64,000 nucleotides of DNA, taken from positions 1 to 64,000 of the forward strand of contig NZ_JAPCID010000018.1 in the NCBI RefSeq assembly GCF_027587175.1, given 5' to 3'. Numbering within the stretch: position 1 is the first letter of the stretch; each line of letters opens with the position of its first letter. A program made the position numbers and the translations under genes. Of the stretch, positions 34,890-43,433 are shown piece after piece. The DNA is from Solirubrobacter deserti. Its GTDB lineage: Bacteria; Actinomycetota; Thermoleophilia; Solirubrobacterales; Solirubrobacteraceae. A model generated the notes under the pieces. That model made no database searches and was not told the DNA's origin. It saw only the letters and a list, made by a program, of their open reading frames with translations.

Positions 34890-37535
34890 TCACAGGTCCC
34901 GCCGGTCGCCGACGCCGAGCTTGTTCATCGCGCGGTAGAGGTGGGTCTCGACCGTGCGCACCGAGAGCACGAGCCGGTCGGCGATCTCGGCGTTGCTGAG
35001 GCCCTGGCGCGCGAGGCCCACGAGTTGGTCCTCACGCGCCGTGAGCGCCACGGCGACGGAGTCGATCCCGTCGATGACGGGCGGCGCGGTGCCGTGACCC
35101 GGCTCGTGCAGCTCCGTGGCCCGCGCGGCGGCGCGGCGCGCCGAGTCCTGGCGCCCGTCGGCGACGAAGCGCCTCGCGGCCTGCGCGGCGGCGTGCATGG
35201 CGTACAGTCGGGCGCCGATTGCCGCGAACGTGTCGGCGACGGCGAGCAGCGCGTTTGCGTCCCGCCGTGCGAGCGCGTCCGCGTGGGCGGCGTAGGCGTC
35301 GACGAGCCGGGCTTCGCAGCGCGGCGCCACGTCGGCCAGCAGAGCGCTCACCCGCACCGGCGAAGCTCCGGCCAGCACGGCGTCGTACGCCAGCAGCGCC
35401 GTGAACCCCGGCATGTCGGCGAGGAACCGCTCGGCGGCGGTGAGCAGCTCCGCGGCGCCCTGCTGGGGGTTGCGGATGCAGCTCGCCCAACCCTCGCCGC
35501 GGGCGAGATACGCCTGGCGGGAGAGCGGCCGCGGACGGCCGGGGCCGTCGATCACCCGCAGCCGCTCGAGCGCACGCGTGGCGCCGTCCGCGTCGCCGGT
35601 GCGGGCGGCGATCCCGATCCGCAGCAGGTGCACGTCGCCGACGAGGCCGAACGCGTCCTCGCGCGCGAAGTGCAGCTCGGCTTCCGACAGCCAGCGCGCG
35701 GCGGAGTTGAAGCGCCCGCCGAAGAACTCCAGAGCGGCCAGGCCGACCGCGGCCTGCGCCGCCGCCTCGTAGTCGCGGCAGCGGACGGCATCTCCGAGGA
35801 TCCGGGCGAGATCCGCCGCCAGCCCGGGCCAGTCCGCACCCGACTCGAGCGCCGCGAACCGGTAGGCGGGCAGCGTCATCAGACCGGTGTAGTCGCGGAT
35901 CGGGATCTCGGGGCAGTGACGGCGGGCCAGCGCGCGCGACTCGGTCCAGCGCCCGGAGTAGAACAGCGCCATCGCCAGCCGCGTCTCCAGCAGCCGGCCC
36001 GTCTCCTGGTCGAGGTCCGGGTCGCCGAGCGCCGCCTCGGTCGCGACGACCGCCGCGGCGAGGTCCGCGGCCACGGCGGTGGGCATGCGCAGCGCGAGCA
36101 GCTGCCGCCGCCAGCGCTCGCCCTCGCACCACGCGTCCGCGCGGTCGAGCAGCGCGCGGGTCGCCTCCGTGTCGCCGAGACCCCAGAAGAGGACCCGTAC
36201 GCGCTGCTCGAGGTAGGGGACCACGGACGGATGGCCGGGCAGCTCGGACTCGATCGCCGCCAGCGAGGCCTCGGCCGCCTCGAAGTGACCGCGGATCGCG
36301 TTCGCGCGGGCGAGGGCGAGCACGGCGTCGACGCCTCCGCCGTCCGCCACCGCCAGCTCCCCCAGCTGGGCGCCGAGCTCCGGGTCGCCGGCGAGGTTGG
36401 CCGCACGGGCGGCGTCGACGAGCAACGGCGACGGGATCGGCGCGCCCGCGTCGAGCAGCAGCCGCACGATGCGCAGGGCGTCACCGGGCGCCAGCGGGTC
36501 GCGTTCCAGCAGCGTGTCGGCGAGTCGCCGCCGCAGTGCGCGCGAGCGCAGGCCGGGCATGCTGGCGCGCAGCACGTCGCCGTAGAGGGGATGCGCGAGC
36601 CGGACGTCCTGCCCACGTGTGTCGAGGGCGATCAGGCCATGCGCCTCCGCGTCCGCGAGCGCGTCGTAGGACGTCAGGAGCTCGATCTCCGACAGGCGCA
36701 GCGGTTCCGCCAGCGCGAGCAGCTCGACCGGCGCTCGCTGCGCCTGGGTGAGCTCGCGCAGGCGGTCACCCACGAGTTCGACGAGCGAGGCGGCCACCGA
36801 CGGACGGCCCGTGAGTCGCCACAAGCCGTGGTCGGCGAGCAGGCGACCGCTTTCCACGGCGCCGAGCACGAGCTCGCGGGCGTACAGCGGGTTGCCCTGA
36901 CTGCGGTCCAGGACCCAGCGGTGCACCTCCTCCTGCGCCGGACCGCCGAGCCCCGCTTCGACGAGCGTCCGCATCGACGGCTCGTCGAGGTGGTCGAGCT
37001 CGAGCGGCTGCGCCCCGCAGTCCTTCCACAGCGAGACGATCGCGTCCGGGCACGGCTCGCCGTTGCGGACGGTGGCGATCACGAACACGCCGGACCGCGT
37101 CGCCAGGTGCTGCACGAGCGCGGCCGAGGCGGCGTCGAGCAGCTGGGCGTCGTCGACACCTACCACGATCCGCCGACCCTGCGCTCGAGCGCGCAACGCC
37201 TGGGCGCTCGAGCGCAGGAGGTCGAAGGCCTGGTCCGAGCGCACCGTGTCCGGCACCAGGCGGGCGAACGCGCCGAGCGGGATCGTCGCGGCGCTGCGGG
37301 TGGCGCAGACCCATTCGGTCATCGCACCGCCGCGTTCGAGCGCCGCGAGCGCCTCGCGGCCGAGGCGCGACTTCCCCGTGCCGGCCGCGGCCCGCAGCAC
37401 GACGCCGCAGCGCCCGTCCGCGAAGGCCTGGCCGATCACCGCGAGCTCCGCGTCCCGGCCGATGAGCGGCCACTCGAGCGACACCGCGTCCACGGACCGG
37501 ACTCTACGGGCCACTGTTGGTGCTGTGAACCCCAT
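34890..37535 (-). CDS. LuxR-type large ATP-binding regulator, LAL3
   Basis: 881 residues if the only in-frame ATG (37535, 11 nt after the preceding gene) is used; GTGs at 37514, 37493 and 37484 would give shorter heads closer to those of LAL1 and LAL2. AAA module (WPLIGRDAELAVI, Walker A AAAGTGKSRLGR, Walker B RIVVGVDDAQLLD), helical middle part, LuxR helix-turn-helix (LTAREDQLVGLARQGLSNAE, IADRLVLSVRTVETHLYRAM). It appears to be the third gene of the operon read from site B. Confidence 0.93.
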   Translation of the reverse strand: MGFTAPTVARRVRSVDAVSLEWPLIGRDAELAVIGQAFADGRCGVVLRAAAGTGKSRLGREALAALERGGAMTEWVCATRSAATIPLGAFARLVPDTVRSDQAFDLLRSSAQALRARAQGRRIVVGVDDAQLLDAASAALVQHLATRSGVFVIATVRNGEPCPDAIVSLWKDCGAQPLELDHLDEPSMRTLVEAGLGGPAQEEVHRWVLDRSQGNPLYARELVLGAVESGRLLADHGLWRLTGRPSVAASLVELVGDRLRELTQAQRAPVELLALAEPLRLSEIELLTSYDALADAEAHGLIALDTRGQDVRLAHPLYGDVLRASMPGLRSRALRRRLADTLLERDPLAPGDALRIVRLLLDAGAPIPSPLLVDAARAANLAGDPELGAQLGELAVADGGGVDAVLALARANAIRGHFEAAEASLAAIESELPGHPSVVPYLEQRVRVLFWGLGDTEATRALLDRADAWCEGERWRRQLLALRMPTAVAADLAAAVVATEAALGDPDLDQETGRLLETRLAMALFYSGRWTESRALARRHCPEIPIRDYTGLMTLPAYRFAALESGADWPGLAADLARILGDAVRCRDYEAAAQAAVGLAALEFFGGRFNSAARWLSEAELHFAREDAFGLVGDVHLLRIGIAARTGDADGATRALERLRVIDGPGRPRPLSRQAYLARGEGWASCIRNPQQGAAELLTAAERFLADMPGFTALLAYDAVLAGASPVRVSALLADVAPRCEARLVDAYAAHADALARRDANALLAVADTFAAIGARLYAMHAAAQAARRFVADGRQDSARRAAARATELHEPGHGTAPPVIDGIDSVAVALTAREDQLVGLARQGLSNAEIADRLVLSVRTVETHLYRAMNKLGVGDRRDL

Positions 37536-37546
37536 CGGCAGCGCGG

Positions 37547-38026
37547 TCACGTGGTCGCACGAATCTCCCGGCTGCCAGGCGCCCACACCGTCCTGCGGGC
37601 CACGACGAGGTTCTGGATCGCGAAGGTGAGCGCCAGGAAGGCGAGGATCGCCCCGGCGCCCTCGGCGGGAATCCAGCCCGTGACCGACGCCACCGTGCCG
37701 AGTGCGATCTTGAGCGCGATCATCAGCACCCAGGTCGTCATGGTCACGCGGTTGCCGCGCTGCATCGGTGTCCCGTCCACGTCCCAGATCGAGAGCCGCT
37801 GGCCGCGCCAGGCACCGAAGCCGATGGCGAGGACCGCGCACGCCGCGTTGTACGCGATGACCGCCGCGGTGACTTCGGAGGGCTTGCTGGTCAGCGCGAA
37901 GACAGCCGCGACGACGGCGAAGATCAGCGGCAGCTTGACGAGCCCTTCGACGGTCACGGGCCGGGCGTGCATCTGCCGCCAGATCGACCAGGGAAGGACG
38001 ATCAGCAGGATGGCGAGAACGGTCAT
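37547..38026 (-). CDS. Small polytopic membrane protein
   Basis: 159 residues from ATG at 38026, behind a GAGGAA site. Four or five membrane segments: VLAILLIVLPWSIW, LPLIFAVVAAVFAL, AAVIAYNAACAVLAIGFGAW, TTWVLMIALKIALGTVASV, GAILAFLALTFAIQNLVV. The family is not certain; it resembles small DUF1453-like membrane proteins. It lies between the pseudo-hydrolase and LAL3 and may transmit a membrane signal to the regulator (inference). Confidence 0.8.
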   Translation of the reverse strand: MTVLAILLIVLPWSIWRQMHARPVTVEGLVKLPLIFAVVAAVFALTSKPSEVTAAVIAYNAACAVLAIGFGAWRGQRLSIWDVDGTPMQRGNRVTMTTWVLMIALKIALGTVASVTGWIPAEGAGAILAFLALTFAIQNLVVARRTVWAPGSREIRATT

Positions 38027-38061
38027 CGGTTCATTCCTCGGGTCAGGTGGCGGGTTTGGGT

Positions 38062-39168
38062 CTATGGAGCGAGCGTGCGGTCGAGCCAGCCGAAGGGCTC
38101 GTCGGCCGAGAGGACGTGGCGGGTGCCGGGCAGCAGGTCGTAGAGCGCCTGGGCCTGTCCGGGCCAGCGCCGTTCGCGGAGGTTCTGCCGGACGAAGATC
38201 GGGGTCGTGATCCGTTCGATCTCGGAGCCGAGCCGGTACTCGCGCACGCGTGCGTAGAGCTCGAAGGGCGAGCGCCCGTCGAGCCCGTACCAGCGTCCAC
38301 GCCCGCGCAGCACGGCGTTCGCCCGCGGGTCGAACAGGCCGGCGAGGTGGATCTCGCAGTTGAAGGCGCTGCGGTCGCCCGCCGCCAGCGCGGCGCGCGG
38401 CTCGGGCGGCAGCGGGTCCGTCCATAGCGTCGACAGGTCCACGACGCCGGGGTCGACGACGGCGGCGGCGAAGCGGTGCTCGAACGCCAGTGCCCGGACC
38501 ACGCCGTAGCTCGCGTGCTCGAAGCCGATCACGCCCATACGGGCCGGGTCGACGTCGGGGCGCGCGAGCATCGCGTCGGCGACCGGCGTGAGCACGGCCT
38601 CCCAGTCCGGGCGCAGGTGGAGCCCTTGCTCGACGAGCGCCGCCTGGCGGCCCGGGCCGTCGAAGGTCATCAGGTGGTAGCCGCGGGCATGCGCGGCCGC
38701 ACCGGCCCGGACCCACGCCTGCGAGGTCGCCTCGCGCCCGCCGTGGTCGATCACGACGAGCGGGCGCGGACCGGGTCCGGCGGGAAGGAAGAAGCCGGGG
38801 AGGGCCGTCTGCTCGTAGGGGATGGCGATCTGGACACCCCCGAGCAGCGCGACCGCGCGCTCCCAGCAGGTGCGCTGCCGGCGCCACAGCTCGGCCTCGG
38901 AGACCGAGCCGTCGGTATCGGCGATCAGCGCCAGCGGCGCCGCGTAGTACGTCGCGGCGTGCAGATAGCGTCGCGCGCTCGGCCGGCGGTTCGCGGCCGC
39001 CCAGGCGGCGCCGCCCGTGGCGGTCCATTCGCGCAGCCACGAATCCGGGTCGCCGTCCTGCACGCGCGCGGCCGTCGCGAGGACCTCGCCCATGTCAGCC
39101 GCTCCCGCGGCGGCGGCCGCCAGCAGGGTCGCAAACCCCTCCTGGAAGGAATCCGTGGTGAAGTCCAT
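38062..39168 (-). CDS. Alpha/beta-hydrolase-fold protein with lost catalytic triad
   Basis: 368 residues from ATG at 39168, the start predicted by the site B promoter (35 nt after the motif). The sequence follows the FrsA/DhpH-like hydrolases: LPGFFLPAGPGPRPLVVIDHGG, HLMTFDGPGRQAALVE, LAFEHRFAAAVVDPGVVDLSTLW, RRWPGQAQALYDLLPG. But the nucleophile elbow reads GFEHASYG where relatives I know read GISQ(A/G)GYW, so the Ser is replaced by Glu, and the C-terminal region with the catalytic His appears deleted. It may be a ligand-binding pseudoenzyme, fitting its place at the head of an operon with two LAL regulators. Confidence 0.82.
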   Translation of the reverse strand: MDFTTDSFQEGFATLLAAAAAGAADMGEVLATAARVQDGDPDSWLREWTATGGAAWAAANRRPSARRYLHAATYYAAPLALIADTDGSVSEAELWRRQRTCWERAVALLGGVQIAIPYEQTALPGFFLPAGPGPRPLVVIDHGGREATSQAWVRAGAAAHARGYHLMTFDGPGRQAALVEQGLHLRPDWEAVLTPVADAMLARPDVDPARMGVIGFEHASYGVVRALAFEHRFAAAVVDPGVVDLSTLWTDPLPPEPRAALAAGDRSAFNCEIHLAGLFDPRANAVLRGRGRWYGLDGRSPFELYARVREYRLGSEIERITTPIFVRQNLRERRWPGQAQALYDLLPGTRHVLSADEPFGWLDRTLAP

Positions 39169-39203
39169 GCCGTCACGATCGCTGCGGAGCGCCCGCACGG
39201 CGT

Positions 39204-39219
39204 CAGTAGTCGACTACTG
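39204..39219 (-). promoter_or_regulatory. LAL-regulon site B, upstream of the pseudo-hydrolase/LAL3/LAL2 operon
   Basis: CAGTAG-TCGA-CTACTG is a perfect 16-bp palindrome. Read on the minus strand it is followed by ACGCC, 18 bp, GATCGTG (A and T at -11 and -7) and the ATG exactly 35 nt after the motif. The 12 bp before the ATG are identical to those of site D. Confidence 0.7.
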
Positions 39220-39229
39220 CATTTCGCGG

Positions 39230-39268
39230 CTACGTACGCACGGCTCGCGATGCCGTAGCGCGCTACTG
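39230..39268 (+). promoter_or_regulatory. LAL-regulon site C, upstream of the leader ORF/DMT transporter
   Basis: CTACGTAC (39230-39237), 15 bp, CCGTAG-CGCG-CTACTG (39253-39268), then ACGAC and GACGCTG at the standard positions. The ATG of the leader ORF (39304) is exactly 35 nt after the motif. Confidence 0.7.
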
Positions 39269-39303
39269 ACGACGCGCGCGCGTCGCGCGAGGACGCTGCG
39301 GCC

Positions 39304-39366
39304 ATGCTTTTGAATCGCATCGCGATCTCCGCGCCCGTTCCCCTCACCGCAACGCCCACCCGGTGA
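39304..39366 (+). CDS. 20-codon leader peptide ORF coupled to the DMT transporter gene
   Basis: The ATG at 39304 lies where the promoter layout of sites B and D places the start codon. The ORF encodes 20 residues, beginning MLLNRIAIS and ending TPTR, and its TGA (39364-39366) overlaps the ATG of the DMT gene (TGATG). That suggests a translated leader for coupling or attenuation, or a small peptide product. Evidence is positional only; too short for homology. Confidence 0.5.
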   Translation: MLLNRIAISAPVPLTATPTR

Positions 39367-40136
39367 TGTCGGTCGCGTTCGCGCTCGCGGCCGCGCTGCT
39401 CTTCGCACTCGGCTCCGCGCTCCAGCGGCGTGTCGCCGTCGAGGGGTCGTCGTGGCTCGCCCTGGTCCGGCGGCCGCCCTGGCTGGCCGGGATCGCCGCC
39501 GACATCGCCGGCTATGCCGCGCAAGCCGCGGCGCTGGCCGCGGGGCGGCTCGCCGTCGTCCAGCCGTTGCTGGTCGCGACACTCGTGTTCGCCCTGCCGC
39601 TCGAGGGCCGGCGGCTGCAGCGCGTCGAGGTCGCCGCGGCGCTCGCCGTCGGCGCCGGCCTGGCGCTGTTCGTGACCGTGGCGGACCCGGCCGGCGGCCA
39701 GGCCGACGCGGGCCCTGCGGCATGGGCGGCGACCTTCGCCGCCTGCGCAGCGGTGTGTGCGCTGTGCCGGCGCGGGCCGGTCGCGCTCGGGTGCGCGACC
39801 GGCGTGTTGTTCGGCCTGAGCGCGGCGCTGACGAAGGTGGTCGTCGGGCGCCTCGACGAGGGCGTGATCGCCGCGCTGATCGACTGGCACGTGCTCGCGC
39901 TGATCCTCGTGGGTGCCGTCGCCCTGGACCGCTCGCAGGCGTCGCTCCGCGCCGGCTCACTGGGCACGGCGCTGGCCGCGCAGATGGCGCTCGACGCGCT
40001 GACGAGCCTCATCATCGGCGTGGTCGCATTCGGCGAGCGCCTGCACACACGCCCGCTTGCGCTTGCGGTCACGCTCGCCGGCCTGCTGCTCGCCCTCGCC
40101 GGCCTCACGGCCCTCGCCCGTCACGCCGCCGAGTGA
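39366..40136 (+). CDS. DMT-superfamily (EamA-like) transporter
   Basis: 256 residues from ATG at 39366 (an in-frame GTG one codon upstream is possible). About nine hydrophobic segments with the DMT pattern, for example AFALAAALLFALGSALQRR, LAVVQPLLVATLVFALPLEG, GCATGVLFGLSAALTKVVVG, and LTSLIIGVVAFGERLHTRP (conserved GE near the last helices). Substrate unknown; actinobacterial relatives are metabolite exporters. Coupled to the leader ORF upstream and to the rhomboid-like gene downstream (TGATG). Confidence 0.85.
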   Translation: MSVAFALAAALLFALGSALQRRVAVEGSSWLALVRRPPWLAGIAADIAGYAAQAAALAAGRLAVVQPLLVATLVFALPLEGRRLQRVEVAAALAVGAGLALFVTVADPAGGQADAGPAAWAATFAACAAVCALCRRGPVALGCATGVLFGLSAALTKVVVGRLDEGVIAALIDWHVLALILVGAVALDRSQASLRAGSLGTALAAQMALDALTSLIIGVVAFGERLHTRPLALAVTLAGLLLALAGLTALARHAAE

Positions 40137-40711
40137 TGCGGAGTTCGCGATCGAGCGTGTTGACCGGCTTGGCCGCGGCCTACTTCGTCACCGCCGCGGT
40201 CGGGATCGTCGCGCCCGCGAGCGCCGAGACCATCGCCCGCGGGCGCATCTGGCTGCTGCTGACGAGCGCGCTCGCCGCGCAAGGGCCCATGCCGCTCGCG
40301 CAGGTCGCGCTCACGGCAGCGGTCGCCGGGCTGGTGGTCGGCCGCCTCGGCGCGCGCGCGTGGTGGCGCGCGGCGTTCGTCGGGCACGTCGGGTCGGCGC
40401 TGATCGCCTACGCGTTGATCGCCTTCGCCGGCGCCGAGCGCGCCGCGGCGACGCCGGACTACGGCGTCTCGTGCGTGCTCGGCGCAAGCTTCGGAGCGCT
40501 GCTGACCGTAAACGGCCGCGTGCGCGTGCTCGGCATCGCCGGCACGCTCGCGCTGCTGCCGCTCTCCTCCGGCTGGATCGGGCTCGAGCACCCGCTCGCC
40601 GTCGTGCTCGGCGCCGCCGTCACCGCCCGAGCCCGGGCAGCCGCACGAAGCCCTCGACCTGCGCGTAAAGCAACCCGACGACCGGCAGGTCCTCGACGTC
40701 CTGGACGATGA
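40136..40711 (+). CDS. Rhomboid-like polytopic membrane protein
   Basis: 191 residues, about five membrane segments. RIWLLLTSAL, AFVGHVGSALIAYALI and DYGVSCVLGASFGALLTV resemble the small actinobacterial rhomboid-like family, with a Ser in GVSCVLGA and a His in GHVGS. Whether it is an active protease is unclear. The C-terminal 30 residues are Arg/Pro-rich and lie within a 92-bp overlap with the convergent LysX-like gene. It overlaps the DMT stop codon. Confidence 0.75.
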   Translation: MRSSRSSVLTGLAAAYFVTAAVGIVAPASAETIARGRIWLLLTSALAAQGPMPLAQVALTAAVAGLVVGRLGARAWWRAAFVGHVGSALIAYALIAFAGAERAAATPDYGVSCVLGASFGALLTVNGRVRVLGIAGTLALLPLSSGWIGLEHPLAVVLGAAVTARARAAARSPRPARKATRRPAGPRRPGR

Positions 40712-43433
40712 TCGACCGCGGAACCCACTCCGGCTCGAACTTCGCGTTGAAGTCACGCAGCGAGCGGATCTGGAAGTACGGGCTCAGCACGGAGGCGAGC
40801 TTGCGCTGTGCGCGTTCGGCGACCGTGAGCGAGGCCTCGGGCTCGAACAGCCGCCCCCAGGTGGCGAAGTTCAGCGACAGACGCTTGTCGCCGCGGGACC
40901 GCAGCTCGAGCGCCGTCGTCGCGATCAGGTACTCCGTCATGCCGTTCGGGGCGTCCGGATCGTGCTGCATGAGGTCGAGCGACCAGCCGGGCTCGCTCCC
41001 GTAGCACGGCGTCAGCCGCAGGAACCCGAGCGGCCGGCCGTCCTCGGCGAAGGCCACCGCGAGTAGCAGCTCGGGGTCCTCGCCGCGCACGCCGCCGCCC
41101 AGCTCCATCGTGAAGCCGCGTTCCTCGGAGCCGTCCCGCCAGCGCTCGCGCAGGGCGTTGAGCGCGTCACGCAGCTGGCCCGGCGCGTCGGTCTCGCGCA
41201 GGACGCGGAACGTGCATTCGCGGCCGACCCGTGTGACCGCCGACCGGACGCTCTTGTGCGCCTCGGCGAGCGTGAAGCGGTCGCAGTGCAGCACGGCCTC
41301 GTCGCCGAGGTAGTTCGCGTGCAGGCCGAACCGCTCGTAGTGCGCGAGGTCGGCCTCGCGGGCGCCGAGGAAGGCGGCGCGCAGGCCATGCCGGCGGCAG
41401 TGCTCGAGGAACTCGCGCAGCAGCCGCTCGTGGGCGTCCGGCGGGCCGATCGGATCGCCGGAGACCAGGGCGTGGCCGGCCAGCGTGCGGTAGGCGAGCA
41501 TCGCGTCGCCCTCGCGCGTGAAGAACCAGCGCTTGTCGGGCCGCAGCGCGAAGTAGTCGAGCGTGCCGGTGCCGTGCTCGAGCACGAGGCTCCGCGCGCG
41601 CTCGCGGTCGGTCGCGCTGACCGGCGGCTCCTGGCGGCGGCGCCGCACCGGGAACGCCTGACGGTGCCAGACGAGCGTCAGCAGCAGAGCGATCGCGGGG
41701 ATCAGCACCTCGGGTTCGCCCAACCGCAGCAGCGCGGTCGCGCCGGACAGGACGGTGGCCGCCGCCCATGCCCGTCGGCGGCCCGCCCACAGCCCGCGCG
41801 CCAACACGATCGCCAGCAGGCCGATGACCGCCGTCGGGACGTGATGGAAGTCGCCGAGCGCATGCTCGACCACGAGCCCGGCACCCGCCAGACCGGTCGC
41901 TGCGCCGAGCGCGCGGGGGAGCCGCGGGCGCCGGACGGCCGGCCCGGTCTCGGGCACGTGGGCGGGCGGCGGGACCGGCTGGGCTTCGGCCTCGGGCCGC
42001 TCGGGACGCAGCGCGGGAAACAGCACGGCCTCGCGGATGCTCGACACACCGGCGATCAGCATCACCAGGCGGTCGATGCCGATCCCGAGCCCGCCGGTCG
42101 GTGGCAGCCCGTACTCCAGCGCGCGCACGTAGGCCTCGTCGACGAAGCCCTCGGCCTCGAAGCGCTCGCGCTGGTCGACCGGGTCGTTGAGCTCGCTGTA
42201 GGCGTTCGCCAGTTCACGCCCGCCGACGAAGGCCTCGAAGCGTTCGGTCAACCACGGGTCGTCGCGGTGCGCGCGCGCCAGGGGCGAGATCTCACGCGGA
42301 TGGTCGAGCACGAACGTCGGCTCGATCAGCGACGCCTCCGCGGTGGCCTCGAAGACCTCGGCCATGAGCTTGCCGGCGCCCCAACCCCGTTCGTAGACGA
42401 CACCGAGCCGGTCGCAGATCGCCCGCGCGTCCTCGAGCGGCATCGACGGATGCATGGTCACACCGGCGTGCTCGGCGATCAGCGACGCCATCGTCACGCG
42501 CCGCCACGGGGGCGCCAGGTCGACCCCCGAGGCGAGCACCGTCGTGCCCGTGGCCGCGAGCGCGGCGCGGGAGACGATCGTCTCGACGAGCTCCATCATG
42601 TCGCCATAGTCGGCGAACGCCTGGTAGGCCTCCAGCAGGGTGAACTCCGGGTTGTGCGACGGGTCGAGGCCTTCGTTGCGGAACACCCGGCCGAGCTCGA
42701 AGACCCGTTCGAACCCGCCCACGACGAGCCGCTTCAGCGGCAGCTCGAGCGCGATCCGCAGGTACATGTCGGCGTCGAGCGCGTGGTGATGGGTCACGAA
42801 CGGGCGCGCGGCGGCGCCGCCCGCGTGCGGTTCGAGCACCGGCGTCTCGACCTCGGTGAAGCCGCGCTCGGTGAGCGTCGAGCGCACGGAGGCGACCACC
42901 GCGGAACGGGTGTCGAACGTGTGACGCGTGGACGGGTTGGCGATCAGGTCGAGGTGGCGCTCGCGCAGCCGCGCCTCGGTGTCGGCCAACCCGCGGTGCT
43001 TGTCGGGCAGCGGGCGCAGCGCCTTCGACAGCAGACGTACCTCGCTCGCGGCGACGGTCAACTCACCCGTGTGCGTGGTCATCACCGTGCCGGTGACGCC
43101 GATCCAGTCGCCGCGGTCGAGCGCTTCGACGGCGTCGAAGGCGTGGCCGAGGACCTCACGGGAGGCGAGCACCTGGATGCTGCCGCTCTGGTCGGTGAGA
43201 GTGCCGAACAGCAGGCCGCCGTGACGGCGGATCAGCATCAGCCGGCCCGCGACGCGTACGCACACGCCCGGGTCGGCGTCCGCCGCCAGGCCGGCGAAGC
43301 GCCCGTGCAGGTCGGCGGCGGTGTGGTCGCGCGCGAACGTCGGTGGGTACGGCTCGGTCCCCTGCGCACGCACCGCGTCGACCTTCGCGAGCCGGCGCTC
43401 GCGCTCGTCGAAGTGGGTCTCCAGCGCGCTCAT
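40620..43433 (-). CDS. LysX-like bifunctional protein: lysyl-tRNA synthetase domain fused to MprF-type DUF2156 domain
   Basis: 937 residues from ATG at 43433 (overlaps the upstream stop, ATGA). Residues about 50-145 are an anticodon-binding OB fold, and 160-485 a class II synthetase core (motif 2 FRNEGLDPSHNPEFTLLEAY, motif 3 GLGIGIDRLVMLI). A short membrane region (about 510-600) is followed by a DUF2156 aminoacyl-transferase domain (DYFALRPDKRWFFTREGDA, GDPIGPP, NFATWGRLFEP). It should charge tRNA with Lys and transfer Lys to phosphatidylglycerol, giving resistance to cationic peptides. In mycobacterial LysX the transferase part is N-terminal and LysRS C-terminal, so the order is reversed here. 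It is the last gene read from site D. Confidence 0.9.
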   Translation of the reverse strand: MSALETHFDERERRLAKVDAVRAQGTEPYPPTFARDHTAADLHGRFAGLAADADPGVCVRVAGRLMLIRRHGGLLFGTLTDQSGSIQVLASREVLGHAFDAVEALDRGDWIGVTGTVMTTHTGELTVAASEVRLLSKALRPLPDKHRGLADTEARLRERHLDLIANPSTRHTFDTRSAVVASVRSTLTERGFTEVETPVLEPHAGGAAARPFVTHHHALDADMYLRIALELPLKRLVVGGFERVFELGRVFRNEGLDPSHNPEFTLLEAYQAFADYGDMMELVETIVSRAALAATGTTVLASGVDLAPPWRRVTMASLIAEHAGVTMHPSMPLEDARAICDRLGVVYERGWGAGKLMAEVFEATAEASLIEPTFVLDHPREISPLARAHRDDPWLTERFEAFVGGRELANAYSELNDPVDQRERFEAEGFVDEAYVRALEYGLPPTGGLGIGIDRLVMLIAGVSSIREAVLFPALRPERPEAEAQPVPPPAHVPETGPAVRRPRLPRALGAATGLAGAGLVVEHALGDFHHVPTAVIGLLAIVLARGLWAGRRRAWAAATVLSGATALLRLGEPEVLIPAIALLLTLVWHRQAFPVRRRRQEPPVSATDRERARSLVLEHGTGTLDYFALRPDKRWFFTREGDAMLAYRTLAGHALVSGDPIGPPDAHERLLREFLEHCRRHGLRAAFLGAREADLAHYERFGLHANYLGDEAVLHCDRFTLAEAHKSVRSAVTRVGRECTFRVLRETDAPGQLRDALNALRERWRDGSEERGFTMELGGGVRGEDPELLLAVAFAEDGRPLGFLRLTPCYGSEPGWSLDLMQHDPDAPNGMTEYLIATTALELRSRGDKRLSLNFATWGRLFEPEASLTVAERAQRKLASVLSPYFQIRSLRDFNAKFEPEWVPRSIIVQDVEDLPVVGLLYAQVEGFVRLPGLGR

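Noticed and set aside
32353-37600. Plus-strand frames of 861 and 1114 codons opposite LAL2 and LAL3
   Set aside because: Shadow frames in GC-rich DNA; the minus strand encodes complete ATPase-TPR-LuxR proteins.
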